A program made the position numbers and the translations under genes. A DNA stretch of 64,000 bases from a virus: positions 1-64,000 of IMG/VR virus record IMGVR_UViG_3300036853_000446, one strand, 5' to 3'. Shown here in pieces: positions 9,136 to 23,134 of this stretch (position 1 is the stretch's first letter; each line of letters opens with the position of its first letter). The notes beneath the pieces were generated by a model. It ran no database searches. It saw only the letters and a list, made by a program, of their open reading frames with translations, and was not told the DNA's origin.

Positions 9136-11268
9136 CTACCCGCCGAATATGAGTGAAAACGCAGTGGCAATGCCCGTCACGTCGGGCGCCACGTACGCCA
9201 GGGCAACACCCGCCGAATACCCGCCGGGTCCCGTGGGCGGAATTGTACCTTTCGCGGTGTCGACTTCCCGGACCCATTCGTCGACCGTCCCATTGACCGC
9301 AGGCACGAAGAGGATAAACGCTCCGATCTCGAGCGATTCGACGAAATCCAATACGGAAATCAGCTGCTCGAGAAGCCGCTCGAGCGTGTCGATCTTGCGC
9401 TGCAGCAGACTGATGAAATCCCTCAGCTCTGCGACGACACCACCGAAGGCATCGACGAGGGCCTGGATCTTGTCGAGCAGGCTGTACAGGATCTCTCCCG
9501 ACCACGGCACGATGTCTCGAAGCGGCGAGACCGAGATCCAGTCCGGCGAGACACCACCCCCCGTGAAGGCCCGGAGAAGCGTCACGACCTCGAGAAGAGC
9601 TTGTCTAAAACGCTCGTCGTCATAGGCCTTGACGAAATTCAGCCCCTGCCGCAGGTCGTCGAGATCGGTGCTGGTGAGTTCCGTCAAAGCCTGCTCCAGC
9701 GTCGGCTTCGACAGAAGGGGGTTTGGCTGCTGCAAGAACGTTCGGAAGGAATCGAGGGCAGTACCGCCAACCTCCAGGAATGCAGACCCGATGGCGTCGG
9801 CGAGACGCGCTGACTGTCTACGGACGCCGCGATTCTCCCACGGGAACTCGATAACGGACAGGGTCGCAAGTAGAGCAGCGACCTGCTCTTTCGTCGTGTT
9901 GCGATGGGTCTGCAGGATCTGCACGTACAGATCCTCCGCCGAGAAAGCCGCAACGGGTCCCGCGAGCTTGGTCATCGAGCCCAAGCCGACGGGATCGGTG
10001 GTCTCTTTTACATCGGATAGATCGGAGAGATTTCGATGAAAGTCGCACGTAAAGGCGGCCTGAAAGACGCGCCGGAGATTCCCCATGACGTCGAACGTCG
10101 CGGCATCCCCCGTGCGCAGAGGTGGCAGCCTGACGGCGACGATTGCCGAAGCCCGGCCCACTACGCAAACGGCGCCAGGCTCCTTGGAAGTCGATGGCCA
10201 GTCGACCTTGGGTTCGGAACGACCGCCCTGGGCTTTGGGGTACGCGAAATTGATCTGGCCGTTGCGATTGATGTCGAGGTCCCCGCTGAACGCGCGAACG
10301 CGGTAGTAATAAGTCACGTCGCGCTCGACGTCGGCGTCAACGTAGCGCATGCGACCGAAATAGCCCGTAACGGCGAAGAACACCGTCGGATCGACCACGA
10401 TGCACTCGGTGAACTTGATCACCAGGTCCTCGTACGTGTCTCGAACGAGCGAGCGCTGCAAAACCTTCGAAGTCGTGCCGGCGACCAGCCGCTCGACACT
10501 CTGCTCGACCTTACCCGCCACGGTGGGATCGAGAAGGTTCGACACGTCGATCAAGCCCGCCGCCGGATCGATACCCTCGGATTTTTCGATGAGGTATTTG
10601 GCGGGGACGAACTCGTTCGCGACCCGGCTGATCACGTCGTGAAAGCCTATGTCCGGCGTCTCGGACGAGGTCGGCAAATCCCAGGTAAGGCCGATCCGGT
10701 CCGGGCTGGTCGTGAAGACGTCGAGCAGCGAGAGCAGCGGATCTCCACCGGGCCCCAGAGGCGCGGCCTTCATATTCTGCGGGGGCTCGTAGCGCGGCGA
10801 GATAAAACCTCGCTGGAAGAACAGCATCAGCTGTCTGACTTTCGATAGCAACGTAAACGGGGCGTCGGCGGTCACGAGCATCAACAGGAAACCCCCCTCG
10901 GTCGAGCCCGGCCGTGGCTGCGGACGGCTCGAATCCTTCATGTCGTAGAGGCTCTGCTTGAAGACATTCGTGAAGGCGTCGAAACCCTTGTGGTTGTCGA
11001 AATTCGTGTCCTCGACCGGGTTGGGCACATGGAAGAGCGCGAAGACACCCGTTACTTTGAGGGCAAGGAAGATCTCTTGAATCATTCCGATCAAGGCCTC
11101 GACCAGGGCTCGGACGGGATTCCCGAAGTCGACGAGGAACACCTTGACGGTGTCGAGCAGTGCTTTGAGAACGTCCAAGAGCAACAGAAGCTCCTCGAGA
11201 ACTCTCCGCGCCGGATCTAGTAGGTTCTTGCCCGGAACCTCGATCTGAAGGGACTTCCAATCTGCCAT
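9136..11268 (-). CDS. Baseplate-associated structural protein with FN3-like domain (710 aa)
   Basis: ATG start with GGAAG upstream. The N-terminal ~75 residues form very hydrophobic amphipathic helices (LEELLLLLDVLKALLDTVKV), probably a bundle or assembly interface rather than a membrane anchor. The middle holds a fibronectin-III-like segment (GLTWDLPTSSETPDIGFHDV ... DVTYYYRVRAFSGD), suggesting interaction with glycans or other virion proteins. The C-terminus is Leu-rich and helical (LQRKIDTLERLLEQLISVLDF), followed by a Gly-rich tail. It sits between a 2149-aa structural gene and the wedge genes. No named family is recognised; a baseplate or fibre-attachment role is inferred. Confidence 0.6.
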   Translation of the reverse strand: MADWKSLQIEVPGKNLLDPARRVLEELLLLLDVLKALLDTVKVFLVDFGNPVRALVEALIGMIQEIFLALKVTGVFALFHVPNPVEDTNFDNHKGFDAFTNVFKQSLYDMKDSSRPQPRPGSTEGGFLLMLVTADAPFTLLSKVRQLMLFFQRGFISPRYEPPQNMKAAPLGPGGDPLLSLLDVFTTSPDRIGLTWDLPTSSETPDIGFHDVISRVANEFVPAKYLIEKSEGIDPAAGLIDVSNLLDPTVAGKVEQSVERLVAGTTSKVLQRSLVRDTYEDLVIKFTECIVVDPTVFFAVTGYFGRMRYVDADVERDVTYYYRVRAFSGDLDINRNGQINFAYPKAQGGRSEPKVDWPSTSKEPGAVCVVGRASAIVAVRLPPLRTGDAATFDVMGNLRRVFQAAFTCDFHRNLSDLSDVKETTDPVGLGSMTKLAGPVAAFSAEDLYVQILQTHRNTTKEQVAALLATLSVIEFPWENRGVRRQSARLADAIGSAFLEVGGTALDSFRTFLQQPNPLLSKPTLEQALTELTSTDLDDLRQGLNFVKAYDDERFRQALLEVVTLLRAFTGGGVSPDWISVSPLRDIVPWSGEILYSLLDKIQALVDAFGGVVAELRDFISLLQRKIDTLERLLEQLISVLDFVESLEIGAFILFVPAVNGTVDEWVREVDTAKGTIPPTGPGGYSAGVALAYVAPDVTGIATAFSLIFGG

Positions 11269-11272
11269 GCCG

Positions 11273-11413
11273 TCAACTTCCGTACTTGAGCTTCTCTAGT
11301 TTCCTGCGCTCGCTCTCGAGCTGTTGCCCCGTCGCCTTGATTGCCAACCTGAGGACGTCTGCCGTACGCCGTTGGATTCCGAGCTGTTTGGCGTAACGCC
11401 AGCCAGGCTTCAA
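11273..11413 (-). CDS. Small basic helical protein (46 aa, TTG start)
   Basis: This frame starts at a TTG whose last two bases overlap the TGA of the giant gene upstream (TTGA), the same coupling geometry as the ATGA overlaps elsewhere in this operon. It stops 4 bases before the next ATG. The product is very basic and helical (WRYAKQLGIQRRTADVLRLA ... SERRKLEKLKYG) and resembles a small nucleic-acid-binding or bundle-forming peptide. The frame continues upstream without a stop inside the giant gene, so the start is not certain. It fills an otherwise empty 137-base gap, which supports it being real. No family is recognised. Confidence 0.5.
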   Translation of the reverse strand: MKPGWRYAKQLGIQRRTADVLRLAIKATGQQLESERRKLEKLKYGS

Positions 11414-14400
11414 AGGCTCAGCAGCTTGGTCAGGTTCTTTACCGTCGTCTCGAGCGCCTTCTGACGGTTGGCCACCGCCCGGTCCTTCTTCGGGAGGATT
11501 CCCGTCTCCAAGTTGATCCTGCTGTCGATCCATACAAATCTCCCGTCGTAGAGTCGTCCCGAGGACAAGATGTTCTGAAGGGCCTCTATCGAGTTGGCTG
11601 TCCGAACAGCGAGCGCCGCTTCGCGAGTGGTCAGGCTCGAAATGGCCCTCGCATACGCGCCGCCGAGAACGAGCCGCCCCGCTGTTCGCGTAAACGACGA
11701 GTCCACCGTGCTCGCGTTCCGATAGACGAGAATTGGGCATTCGTGCAGCAACCGCTGGTTGCCCGCGCTGACGATGGCCGCCTCCACGTTCTCGAGTGCC
11801 ACCCGTGCCTCGTCGATGGCGGCTGCGGGAATGAGTTCCGGCGTCGCGTCGACCAGAAACCGCTGCAAGGCTACCCGCTCGGGAACGGCGCGACCCGGTA
11901 TCATGTCGGCGCTCGGGTCTTTCGTGAGAACCACGGTCGCGATGCGCGTCGTGCCAGTCGTCCCGACGACCCTGAACTGCTTGGAAAGCGCCTGTTGAGC
12001 GGACGACGCGCGCGTCGCGGTGAGGAGGGCGCTCGTCCCGTTTGCGTTGAAGAGCGGAATCAAAGTCTCGTCGCCGTCCAACGAGTAGAAGCGACTGCCC
12101 GGCGATGATGAGCACAAGAAATTCAAGACGAGATCGCCCGCGTCGACGGACGACAGCCCGGATGCTCCCAACGTCGTCGGTGCCGTCAATACGCTTGCTG
12201 TCCCCACCGAGATGCTCTTCATTGCGCTCAGCTTGAGGGCAAAGACCTTCATGTTGGGTGCCGTGGCCGTAGCCGTCACGACGAGGTTCCCACTGCCCGC
12301 GAGCCCTTCGCCCGCGTAGACGTGTAGGCCAAAGGCCTGCGCGCTTGGCGTCGCGAACTGGGCCGTCAGGGGGCTCCCTGCGAAGGTCAAGCTGGACAAA
12401 CCGCTGTCGACAGCTTCCACGACGACGAAGACGAGCAGCGTCTGGAAAGCGCCCATATCGATCCCGCTCACGGTAATCGTGTGGGCCGTCGCCTGCTCGA
12501 CGATGCGTTCAGAGAAATCGATCAGGTCCTGTCCTTCGAGAGCGCGCAGTTGTTCGCTGAGTGCCAAGACCCACTCATCTTGCAGCGACGACGCCGTGCC
12601 GCCGTAGGTCGCGAGGCTATTGACGACCTGATAACCGATGACCCCGGTGCTAGAGAAAGGACTCACCACCGTGAGCTGCGTGGCCGTTACCGCCGTCACT
12701 TGACGGCGCTCCCCGACCAGTGCCCCGGAGACGGCGACGACGGTGAAACCCGGCTGCACGCCGTTGACAATGAAATTGCCCCCCGCGCTGAAGATGACGT
12801 TCGTCGGAGAGACGGTCCCCGAGCCCGAGGCGACGACCGGCCCCGTCGTGATCTCGAACGTCACCGCCCCCGCTGAGAAATCGAGCGCTGGCTCGAGCGT
12901 GAGGGTCGACCCGCCCACCGCGGAGGCCCGATGGTAGTCGGACATGCCCGCCGTGCCTCCCGTCAGAATGCGGACGAGATCCCCGACCTTTGGCGCAGGG
13001 GCGAGCCAGGCCGCCCCGTGGTCGATGGTCGTCGAGGATGTCACCGTCCCAGCACCGACGAACGACGACGTGACGACCGCCTCGAGCCTTCCTGTCGCTG
13101 CATCGATGAGCGACAGCTCATCCTCGATAGCACCAAGTTCGGCCCCTCCCACCCCCAACGCGGGGAACTGCCGATTGCCGTCGTCATCCGTAGTGCCTCC
13201 ATCCAACGCAGGGAAACGTGCGGGCGAGGTCGTCGTGCCGCATTGAAAGGTCACGTCCAATGCAGCGCCCGCAGCCGGGCTCGAGTTGGGCAAGAAGAAG
13301 ACAGGCACGTCGTCGCTGCGAACATGAGTCAAAAATCCCCCGTCAGTGTCGACACCGACGTCGATGCCGAGATTGAATATCTGGCGGTAGACGTCGTCTA
13401 ACAAGGCCATCCGGATCGTCGCTCCCTCGGGAACCTCGACGCCGACCGGGGCCAAAAGAGTGACGCTGTTCGGCGTAGTCGACACGACCGTAGCCGGGGA
13501 GCCGTCGGCTACGAGCACGGCGCCCTCGCGCGTCGTCATCGCCACCTTGAGGCCCGGCACGACGTTCAGACCGGGCCGTAACAGATAGGCGTCACCTTCT
13601 GCATGGTCAACCTGAAACTCTGTCGAACCGGCGGGCGCAGCCGCCGTGGTTACCGCCCACGGGGAGCGCGTCCTGACAGACGTGACCGACCTGAGGGCAG
13701 TCTCCTGCAGGTCGAAAATCGGATCGCCGGTGGCAAGCCCTGTCGGGTCCGTTGCTTCTCCGAATCGTGTCTTCTGCGTCGGATAAAACCTGCTGTAATT
13801 GGCCGCTTCGAAAGCCCGTCGCGGCGTCGAGCCAAACACCTGGATCAAATCGTCAATTTGATTGGTTGCGTGCGCGAAATGGGTCCGGACGGGATTATCG
13901 AGGTTGCCATCGAACATGAAGCGTCCATCATGATCGCCTACCACTCGCCCGTCCCAACCCTGAAAGTACGACTCGAGGGCATTGATGGCGTTGTTGTAAA
14001 ACTGCAACGTCCGGCGCGCGATCAGGTCTTGGTTCGAGAGGTCGCCTTCTGCAAAGAAGAGACTCGGGTTCCCCTGCTCGTAGAGGGGAGTGCTGCCCGA
14101 GTTCTCGAGAACAGGTCCCTGAGAGGGACTCGCAGCTTTGGCCTCGTCGGCAATCTCGTCCGCCACCTCAGCTCTGAAGTTTGTGAAAGTCTCGACCCGA
14201 TAGAAGAACGTATCCGGAAGATATGCCGTGTAGTCCATCTCCAGGACTTGGTTCAGCATGCCGTTGTCGAGGGATGGGACGATGGTGAATGTCCACGACG
14301 CCTTCGTTCGGCGCCCGGCCTCGATCCGACTCGCTCCCGTGTATAGGATGCCGATTTCTTCATCGAGCCCCAGGCTATCGGTAAGCACGACGCGGCCCGA

Positions 14401-17400
14401 GTCGTCGATCGCGTAATCGCGGTCCAGCACCAGAATCCTGCCCGCCTGTCCTTCCACCTGCCGATAGACAACATGAGGCAAAGCCAACATGGGCGGTCGA
14501 CTCGTTAGAGCCGTCGCGACCGAAGAACCCAGGATCGGTCGGAGGGACTTCAACAGAGTCGTGGGCATGGCATATTGACGGAGCGCCCCATTCGCGAGAA
14601 CGAGCGTCGTTCGAAGATTTGCGGAGTCGAAGAGCGCAGCCTCGACCGAATAGTAGTCTTGAAAGGTCAAAGAGTCAGAGAAGCCAACGACGCTGCCTTG
14701 CGCGTAAATTCGGGAATAGTCTCCGACGAGCTGCAGCTTCTTGGCACCGCGTGCAACGGTGTCATACGCGGCCTCTTCGATGACGAGATACGCGGGGAAC
14801 ACGTCCGGGAAGCGTCGCACCGCTCCCGATGTCACCCTCAGCGGCGGATTGACCAGGTCAGAACGGAAGCACTGGGGACTCGTTTGATCGAGGCTGACCG
14901 TTGTCACCCCGGCTTCGAAGGTCGATCCCGAGGTGAGGTACACCTCCGAACGATCCACTTCGAGTAGGCCGGGTTGAAAGTCTGCCGTACGATCGCCTTC
15001 AATCGTGAACGCGGTAGCGCCTGCATCGACGACGACGCGCACCGTTGCCATGGGGGTGCGGGAAATGGTGAGGTTTCGCTCACCGCCGAGCGCCTCGTGG
15101 ACCTGGTAGTCAATGTGGATATTTTCGAAAGGGATACCGTCGGCCACAAAGGACGGAAGAACGGATGATCCGTGCGGCAGCGCATCCGTGACTTGAGAAT
15201 CCGGCAAGAACGTGACGGTTGAATCCGTCAGATTGAACGTTACTCGATCGCTGCCCTGCTTGCGCCCGCCTCGATAGGCTATCGGTGTAGAAGCGCTGGC
15301 CAATTCACGCCCTGTAGGATTAAAATGCAACGTGGATGTGGGCGTCAGGTGAGGCTGCACCAACTCCTTGGAGACGAGGAACGTCCCGCGCTCCTCGATC
15401 GGAATCTTCGTCGCCCCATCTTCGGAAAAGGTCGTGTAATGAACGAGGACCTCTTCGCGTTCGAGCATACGATCCGCAAGATCGATGAACCCGAGCACTG
15501 GCTGCAGGTTGTACTCGGTACCGGGCCGCAAAGTCAGCGAGACATAGATCGCAGTCCCTGCTGCGATGTCGGCCTCGCTGAAATTGATCGCCCCCGTTGT
15601 AGGATCCACCTCGACGTGCCCTTGGTCCAAGCTCCCGGGCGTCGTAAAGAAGGTCTCGAGAGGCGGCGGCGATAGAAGAACGACTGCCGTCGAGAACCTC
15701 GTCTTACCGAAGCGAAAGCGCACTCGGGACGCAAACGCCGGGTTGATACTCAACCGCGGCTCATTGGTGATGGTGCCGAGCGAGTTAATGCGCTCGACGC
15801 GGGTATTCGGATCGAATGGAAGGACCTCCCTGAAGAAGCGGTCCGCGAGAATCTCTCTGCCACGCCGTATCTCGTATGAGACATCGTTGGGCGTATCGAG
15901 CGGTTTCTCCGGGAAGCTTGGCCGGACCGTAACCGTGGGCGTCGCTACTTCAGTCAGCTCGTAGACGCCCTCTGCGTAGCCGGACTGAATGATGACGAGG
16001 TCGCCCGTCTCGGGCCCGGTCAAATTTCCAGCGACCGTTAGCGTCGGGCCAGACAAGGTGGCCGTGCCCGTCAAGATCGTAAAGCCTTCTGTCTCGACGT
16101 ACGTGACGACACCCGAGCCACGATCGATGATAAAATCCCGATTCTCGACCCGAGCCACGAAGTTGCCGTTGCCCCGAGCACTCTCGAGTGCGAGCGTCAA
16201 TCCCGTCGCGTGGACCGGAGACCCGGGTAACTGTACCATGTTAGGTACGTTGGATATCTCCAAAACCTGATCGTGCCTGTGCTCGGCATACGCAAGCTGA
16301 CGAGCGCCGAAGTCGAGCGTGTAGCCTTTACCGTCTGGAGGGTCCGCCACATCGAGGCGCTGAAGCTCACCAAGGAATGATCCGGTCCCCTGGGTCACCG
16401 TGACCTTCAGGACGCCGATGTCTTCTTCCTCGTCCTCTCCTTCTCGAGGCAGAGCCGGCAGGAATACAAATGGTTGTCCAACCATCGGTTCCGCGAGCGT
16501 CGCCGCTGTCTGCGTATAGAACGCAGTTACGTCCTTGACCCCTGCCGTCCCGTCCGGATTGACGGGACTCCTAAAGAGACGAACGGATATGCCGCGCTCG
16601 ATGAGCACGTCGGGCAACACGGCTTCGACGGTCGCAGCTGCATAAGCAGCCCGGTCGGCTGCCGACAGCTGCACAGCACCCCTGTTACCGCGCTCACTAT
16701 CGAATCTCTGGATCTGCACGTGTCCTTGCTTGCCCGTGGGATCGAAGTCGTCTACGAAATCCGTCTTGGGGAACTGAACGAGCCCAGGAATCCGAAAGTG
16801 GACGTCGCTCGACTCCGAAGGAAGCTCCGATAGGGCCCCGCACGGCGTCGATTGTGCTGCGCCTACCAGCACGGTCGGGACTTGAAAGGTCCCAAAAAAC
16901 ACCCCGTCATAAACCACGGGTTGGCCGCTGTGGGTCGCGAGATCAGCGGCACTGAAGTTTAGCCGACCGGTGTCGAGAGCCCACTCGACCGTGTGCTCCG
17001 AAGGGTCCGAAAAGGCTGCCTCCGTCGCACACTCGACCGTCGTCAGATAGCGCCGGGACCCGATCTGGATCGCGGGACACTGCCCGGTCGCTGGCAACGG
17101 GTTGAGCAGCAACGCCGTCCCGAGCACCCCAAGGATGCCCGTCGTCTCATTCAGCTGATAGAACGACTGTCGTTGATAGTAGACGGGCGCGCCCAAATTT
17201 GTGTCGAGGTCGTCGGCATTCCAGTTCAGGGCGCCGGTCGCATCCATCTCGACGGTGAGCGGCGGCGGCGAACCAAACGAGCTGACCCGTTCCAAGACGA
17301 AGGTCGTGCCGCTACCCGTCGCCCCCACCGAGATACGGACCGGGAACGCCGCCAAGTCGGTCAAAAGCGGGACCGCGGATACCACGAGCCGGGCGGAATT

Positions 17401-17859
17401 GGACTCGCCCGAGAGAGTGCCCACAGCCTCACGGGGAGCCCCCTGGAAAGGCTTGAAGCGTTGGTCCTGCCCAGCGTAGCCGAAACGTTGGAAGGGCACG
17501 TGTATGCCCTCCTGGACGGCCCCCTCGTTCTTAGTCCACCCGAACGTCGCGTCCGGGAGTACGGCGACACCCCCAGGCCCCGTCCCGGTCGCCGGGCCTT
17601 CGCGCAGAGCCTGAACCATGTATTCGGTACGCGGAACAGACTCGTCCGCGGGATAAGCGGCGTCGAATGCGTCTTGATTCGTTATGACGACGTTGGGGCT
17701 GAGCGTGAAGGGTGAGTTGGATCCACCCACCCGCGGGGGCTCGAGGACGTACCCCTTCAGTTGCATGGGCACAGACACGTAGTTCTCCTCTGCCGACACG
17801 ATCGGTAACGGAAGCGGCGGCAAAGGATCCAAGATCCACGTGAGGCTTTGAGAAGTCAT
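11410..17859 (-). CDS. Giant virion structural protein (2149 aa)
   Basis: The longest gene in the window. It has no membrane segment or catalytic motif that I can see. The sequence is a long series of beta-rich modules with Ser/Thr/Gly/Val composition (for example TGTATLSGPTLTVAGNL and GSGTVSPTNVIFSAGGNF), separated by a helical patch near residue 1250 (FRAEVADEIADEAKAASPS). It ends in a helical C-terminus (RAVANRQKALETTVKNLTKL). Such proteins are usual for long curly fibres, whiskers or large outer baseplate parts of big myoviruses. Its neighbours are collagen-like fibres upstream and baseplate proteins downstream. The exact role is unknown; a fibre or outer-baseplate component is inferred. 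Confidence 0.65.
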   Translation of the reverse strand: MTSQSLTWILDPLPPLPLPIVSAEENYVSVPMQLKGYVLEPPRVGGSNSPFTLSPNVVITNQDAFDAAYPADESVPRTEYMVQALREGPATGTGPGGVAVLPDATFGWTKNEGAVQEGIHVPFQRFGYAGQDQRFKPFQGAPREAVGTLSGESNSARLVVSAVPLLTDLAAFPVRISVGATGSGTTFVLERVSSFGSPPPLTVEMDATGALNWNADDLDTNLGAPVYYQRQSFYQLNETTGILGVLGTALLLNPLPATGQCPAIQIGSRRYLTTVECATEAAFSDPSEHTVEWALDTGRLNFSAADLATHSGQPVVYDGVFFGTFQVPTVLVGAAQSTPCGALSELPSESSDVHFRIPGLVQFPKTDFVDDFDPTGKQGHVQIQRFDSERGNRGAVQLSAADRAAYAAATVEAVLPDVLIERGISVRLFRSPVNPDGTAGVKDVTAFYTQTAATLAEPMVGQPFVFLPALPREGEDEEEDIGVLKVTVTQGTGSFLGELQRLDVADPPDGKGYTLDFGARQLAYAEHRHDQVLEISNVPNMVQLPGSPVHATGLTLALESARGNGNFVARVENRDFIIDRGSGVVTYVETEGFTILTGTATLSGPTLTVAGNLTGPETGDLVIIQSGYAEGVYELTEVATPTVTVRPSFPEKPLDTPNDVSYEIRRGREILADRFFREVLPFDPNTRVERINSLGTITNEPRLSINPAFASRVRFRFGKTRFSTAVVLLSPPPLETFFTTPGSLDQGHVEVDPTTGAINFSEADIAAGTAIYVSLTLRPGTEYNLQPVLGFIDLADRMLEREEVLVHYTTFSEDGATKIPIEERGTFLVSKELVQPHLTPTSTLHFNPTGRELASASTPIAYRGGRKQGSDRVTFNLTDSTVTFLPDSQVTDALPHGSSVLPSFVADGIPFENIHIDYQVHEALGGERNLTISRTPMATVRVVVDAGATAFTIEGDRTADFQPGLLEVDRSEVYLTSGSTFEAGVTTVSLDQTSPQCFRSDLVNPPLRVTSGAVRRFPDVFPAYLVIEEAAYDTVARGAKKLQLVGDYSRIYAQGSVVGFSDSLTFQDYYSVEAALFDSANLRTTLVLANGALRQYAMPTTLLKSLRPILGSSVATALTSRPPMLALPHVVYRQVEGQAGRILVLDRDYAIDDSGRVVLTDSLGLDEEIGILYTGASRIEAGRRTKASWTFTIVPSLDNGMLNQVLEMDYTAYLPDTFFYRVETFTNFRAEVADEIADEAKAASPSQGPVLENSGSTPLYEQGNPSLFFAEGDLSNQDLIARRTLQFYNNAINALESYFQGWDGRVVGDHDGRFMFDGNLDNPVRTHFAHATNQIDDLIQVFGSTPRRAFEAANYSRFYPTQKTRFGEATDPTGLATGDPIFDLQETALRSVTSVRTRSPWAVTTAAAPAGSTEFQVDHAEGDAYLLRPGLNVVPGLKVAMTTREGAVLVADGSPATVVSTTPNSVTLLAPVGVEVPEGATIRMALLDDVYRQIFNLGIDVGVDTDGGFLTHVRSDDVPVFFLPNSSPAAGAALDVTFQCGTTTSPARFPALDGGTTDDDGNRQFPALGVGGAELGAIEDELSLIDAATGRLEAVVTSSFVGAGTVTSSTTIDHGAAWLAPAPKVGDLVRILTGGTAGMSDYHRASAVGGSTLTLEPALDFSAGAVTFEITTGPVVASGSGTVSPTNVIFSAGGNFIVNGVQPGFTVVAVSGALVGERRQVTAVTATQLTVVSPFSSTGVIGYQVVNSLATYGGTASSLQDEWVLALSEQLRALEGQDLIDFSERIVEQATAHTITVSGIDMGAFQTLLVFVVVEAVDSGLSSLTFAGSPLTAQFATPSAQAFGLHVYAGEGLAGSGNLVVTATATAPNMKVFALKLSAMKSISVGTASVLTAPTTLGASGLSSVDAGDLVLNFLCSSSPGSRFYSLDGDETLIPLFNANGTSALLTATRASSAQQALSKQFRVVGTTGTTRIATVVLTKDPSADMIPGRAVPERVALQRFLVDATPELIPAAAIDEARVALENVEAAIVSAGNQRLLHECPILVYRNASTVDSSFTRTAGRLVLGGAYARAISSLTTREAALAVRTANSIEALQNILSSGRLYDGRFVWIDSRINLETGILPKKDRAVANRQKALETTVKNLTKLLSL

Positions 17860-17912
17860 GTCTCACTGCAGAGGATTTCGATAAGACACCTAACCGCATA
17901 CTTTTCCTTACC

Positions 17913-17934
17913 GGCACCCTTCGGCCGGGTTGCC
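17913..17934 (-). terminator. Weak hairpin after small fibre-region gene
   Basis: A stem of about 7 base pairs (GGCA + CCC with one bulge, 7-base loop) starts just after the stop of the gene at 17939. It lacks a clear U-tract, so it may only stabilise an mRNA end. It lies in the 79-base gap before the giant gene. Confidence 0.3.
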
Positions 17935-17938
17935 TCGA

Positions 17939-18301
17939 TCATACGAGCGTATCGTCGGCGTAGATGACCGTGAGCGTGAGACCGAGCCCCGAGCCGAATG
18001 CCATGACCTCGTTGAGCGAGCCGACCCCGAGCGCGCGGCGACCTTGACCGCCGTACTGGGCGACGGGAAATGACGCGGCGTTGGCGGGAACGGAAAACCC
18101 AAATGCGACGTCGCTATTGGCGGCGGTGAGGATGGCCGCGACTCCGATGGCGACGTTGAGCGTGATGATGGCGCCCGTCGTGTTGGTCACATAGATGCCG
18201 CGAAAGAAGCGGTTGATGAGCGCCGATGGCGCGAGGATGCGGTTTGTCGGCGTCGTATTGGTAGCGGTGACGGCGAGAGTAATCGAGTTCGGAATGAGCA
18301 T
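17939..18301 (-). CDS. Small fibre-region structural protein (120 aa)
   Basis: I take the ATG at 18301 (MLIPNSITL), because GGAGGAG lies about 8 bases upstream; an in-frame ATG six codons earlier would itself contain that ribosome site. The protein is beta-rich (ITLAVTATNTTPTNRIL; GIYVTNTTGAIITLNVAIG) and ends with LTLTVIYADDTLV. It looks like a compact beta-sandwich of the kind found in fibre caps or decoration proteins. It is separated by short hairpins from the collagen-like fibre upstream and the giant gene downstream, so it may be expressed at its own level. No family is recognised. Confidence 0.6.
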   Translation of the reverse strand: MLIPNSITLAVTATNTTPTNRILAPSALINRFFRGIYVTNTTGAIITLNVAIGVAAILTAANSDVAFGFSVPANAASFPVAQYGGQGRRALGVGSLNEVMAFGSGLGLTLTVIYADDTLV

Positions 18302-18329
18302 GGAAGGTCTCCTCCCCATGCTCGACGAT

Positions 18330-18346
18330 AAAAGGAACCTCGTTCC
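18330..18346 (-). terminator. Short hairpin plus U4 between fibre genes
   Basis: On the minus strand a 5-bp stem GGAAC/GTTCC with a 3-base loop is followed directly by TTTT. It lies in the gap between the collagen-like fibre gene and the next small gene. The short stem makes it a weak terminator candidate. Confidence 0.35.
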
Positions 18347-18419
18347 GGGCAGTCACGAACTTCTGCTCTTCTTTAGGAAATCTTGTCGACGGTGATGCAT
18401 GCGCCGCTTTGTCTTCTAG

Positions 18420-22250
<3,831 letters not shown>

Positions 22251-22271
22251 CCAATAATCCGAACGATCCGA

Positions 22272-23063
22272 TTATCCAATCACGACACATCTGAACTGAT
22301 TTGTGGTCGGTGCTATCGCGAAGTTGAGACGCACGGCGTTGACCGTGGGACGCGACGTGTCGCAGATGATCTCATCGAGTGCCCCCGAGTTCCTGTACAC
22401 CACAACTTGCACATCATTGGTATTTAGATTGTGTGTGATGTCATACTGAGTCGCGCTTCCATCCCCGAAGTTCGCGGTGACCTTGTGCAGGAGCCCGACA
22501 AAAGTCTTGAGTTTGAGCGGCGTGACAAACTTCGTGTCATCTGTGCCGGTGTCTGTCTCCGCCTGCGTCGCAATTGCGGCGATGCCCGGAGTTGACGTGG
22601 TTGCCGCTGGAGCGACGGTGCCAAACGAGACGAATGCGACGGCGCCGGTACCGAGTACGAAATTGATCGAGGTTTGCCGAAAGGTTGAATTGGCGCTGGT
22701 TCCTTCCTCGATCGTCGTGATCGCCTGCTCGAGTTCATCGCTGGTATTAGCGTCGAGCGCGCGACTTGCCGCAATGGCCGCGCCGTTCCATAGATAGATA
22801 CCGTTTTCGGCGGGCAGCGTCTGCGCACGGACGAGGACGCGGTCGCCAACCACCATTGTCACGCCGTCGATGGTCGCGCCGGGTGCCGAGAGATTTAAAT
22901 TCGCCTGCGTTGCGACTCGGCTGGAGTCCTTCCAGGCGAGCCCCTCGACGGAGCTGTCAACGTAGGCCTTGGTGGCTGCCTCTTGCGCTGCCGCCGGGTT
23001 TGGTAAATTGACGATCTTCGTCGAGTTTAGGAAATCGAGATTACTATGAATTGCTTTGGCCAC
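22272..23063 (-). CDS. Tail fibre protein (263 aa)
   Basis: Start GTG at 23063. The N-terminus (IHSNLDFLNSTKIVNLPNPA ... AATKAYVDS) is a classic phage fibre attachment pattern, in which residues ending in ATKAYVDS lead into a shaft. A segment follows (GLAWKDSSRVATQANLNLSA ... DRVLVRAQ) that is common in phage fibres and ends in ENGIYLWNG. The C-terminal ~70 residues (FGDGSATQYDITHNLNTNDV) are a small beta domain also seen at the end of fibre and head-spike proteins. It shares the N-terminal motif with the collagen-like fibre, so both may dock on the same baseplate site, as alternative or co-assembled fibres. Confidence 0.8.
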   Translation of the reverse strand: MAKAIHSNLDFLNSTKIVNLPNPAAAQEAATKAYVDSSVEGLAWKDSSRVATQANLNLSAPGATIDGVTMVVGDRVLVRAQTLPAENGIYLWNGAAIAASRALDANTSDELEQAITTIEEGTSANSTFRQTSINFVLGTGAVAFVSFGTVAPAATTSTPGIAAIATQAETDTGTDDTKFVTPLKLKTFVGLLHKVTANFGDGSATQYDITHNLNTNDVQVVVYRNSGALDEIICDTSRPTVNAVRLNFAIAPTTNQFRCVVIG

Positions 23064-23134
23064 GATGGCGCCCCCAGGTGCTGAGCTGTGTCAGCTGCCT
23101 GGCAATCAAAAGAATCTCGCAAACCTCTCGGAAA

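Noticed and set aside
11273-12115. 280-aa version of the small basic gene
   Set aside because: The first ~234 codons lie inside the giant gene in another frame and look like shadow sequence; only the part after the giant gene's stop is kept.
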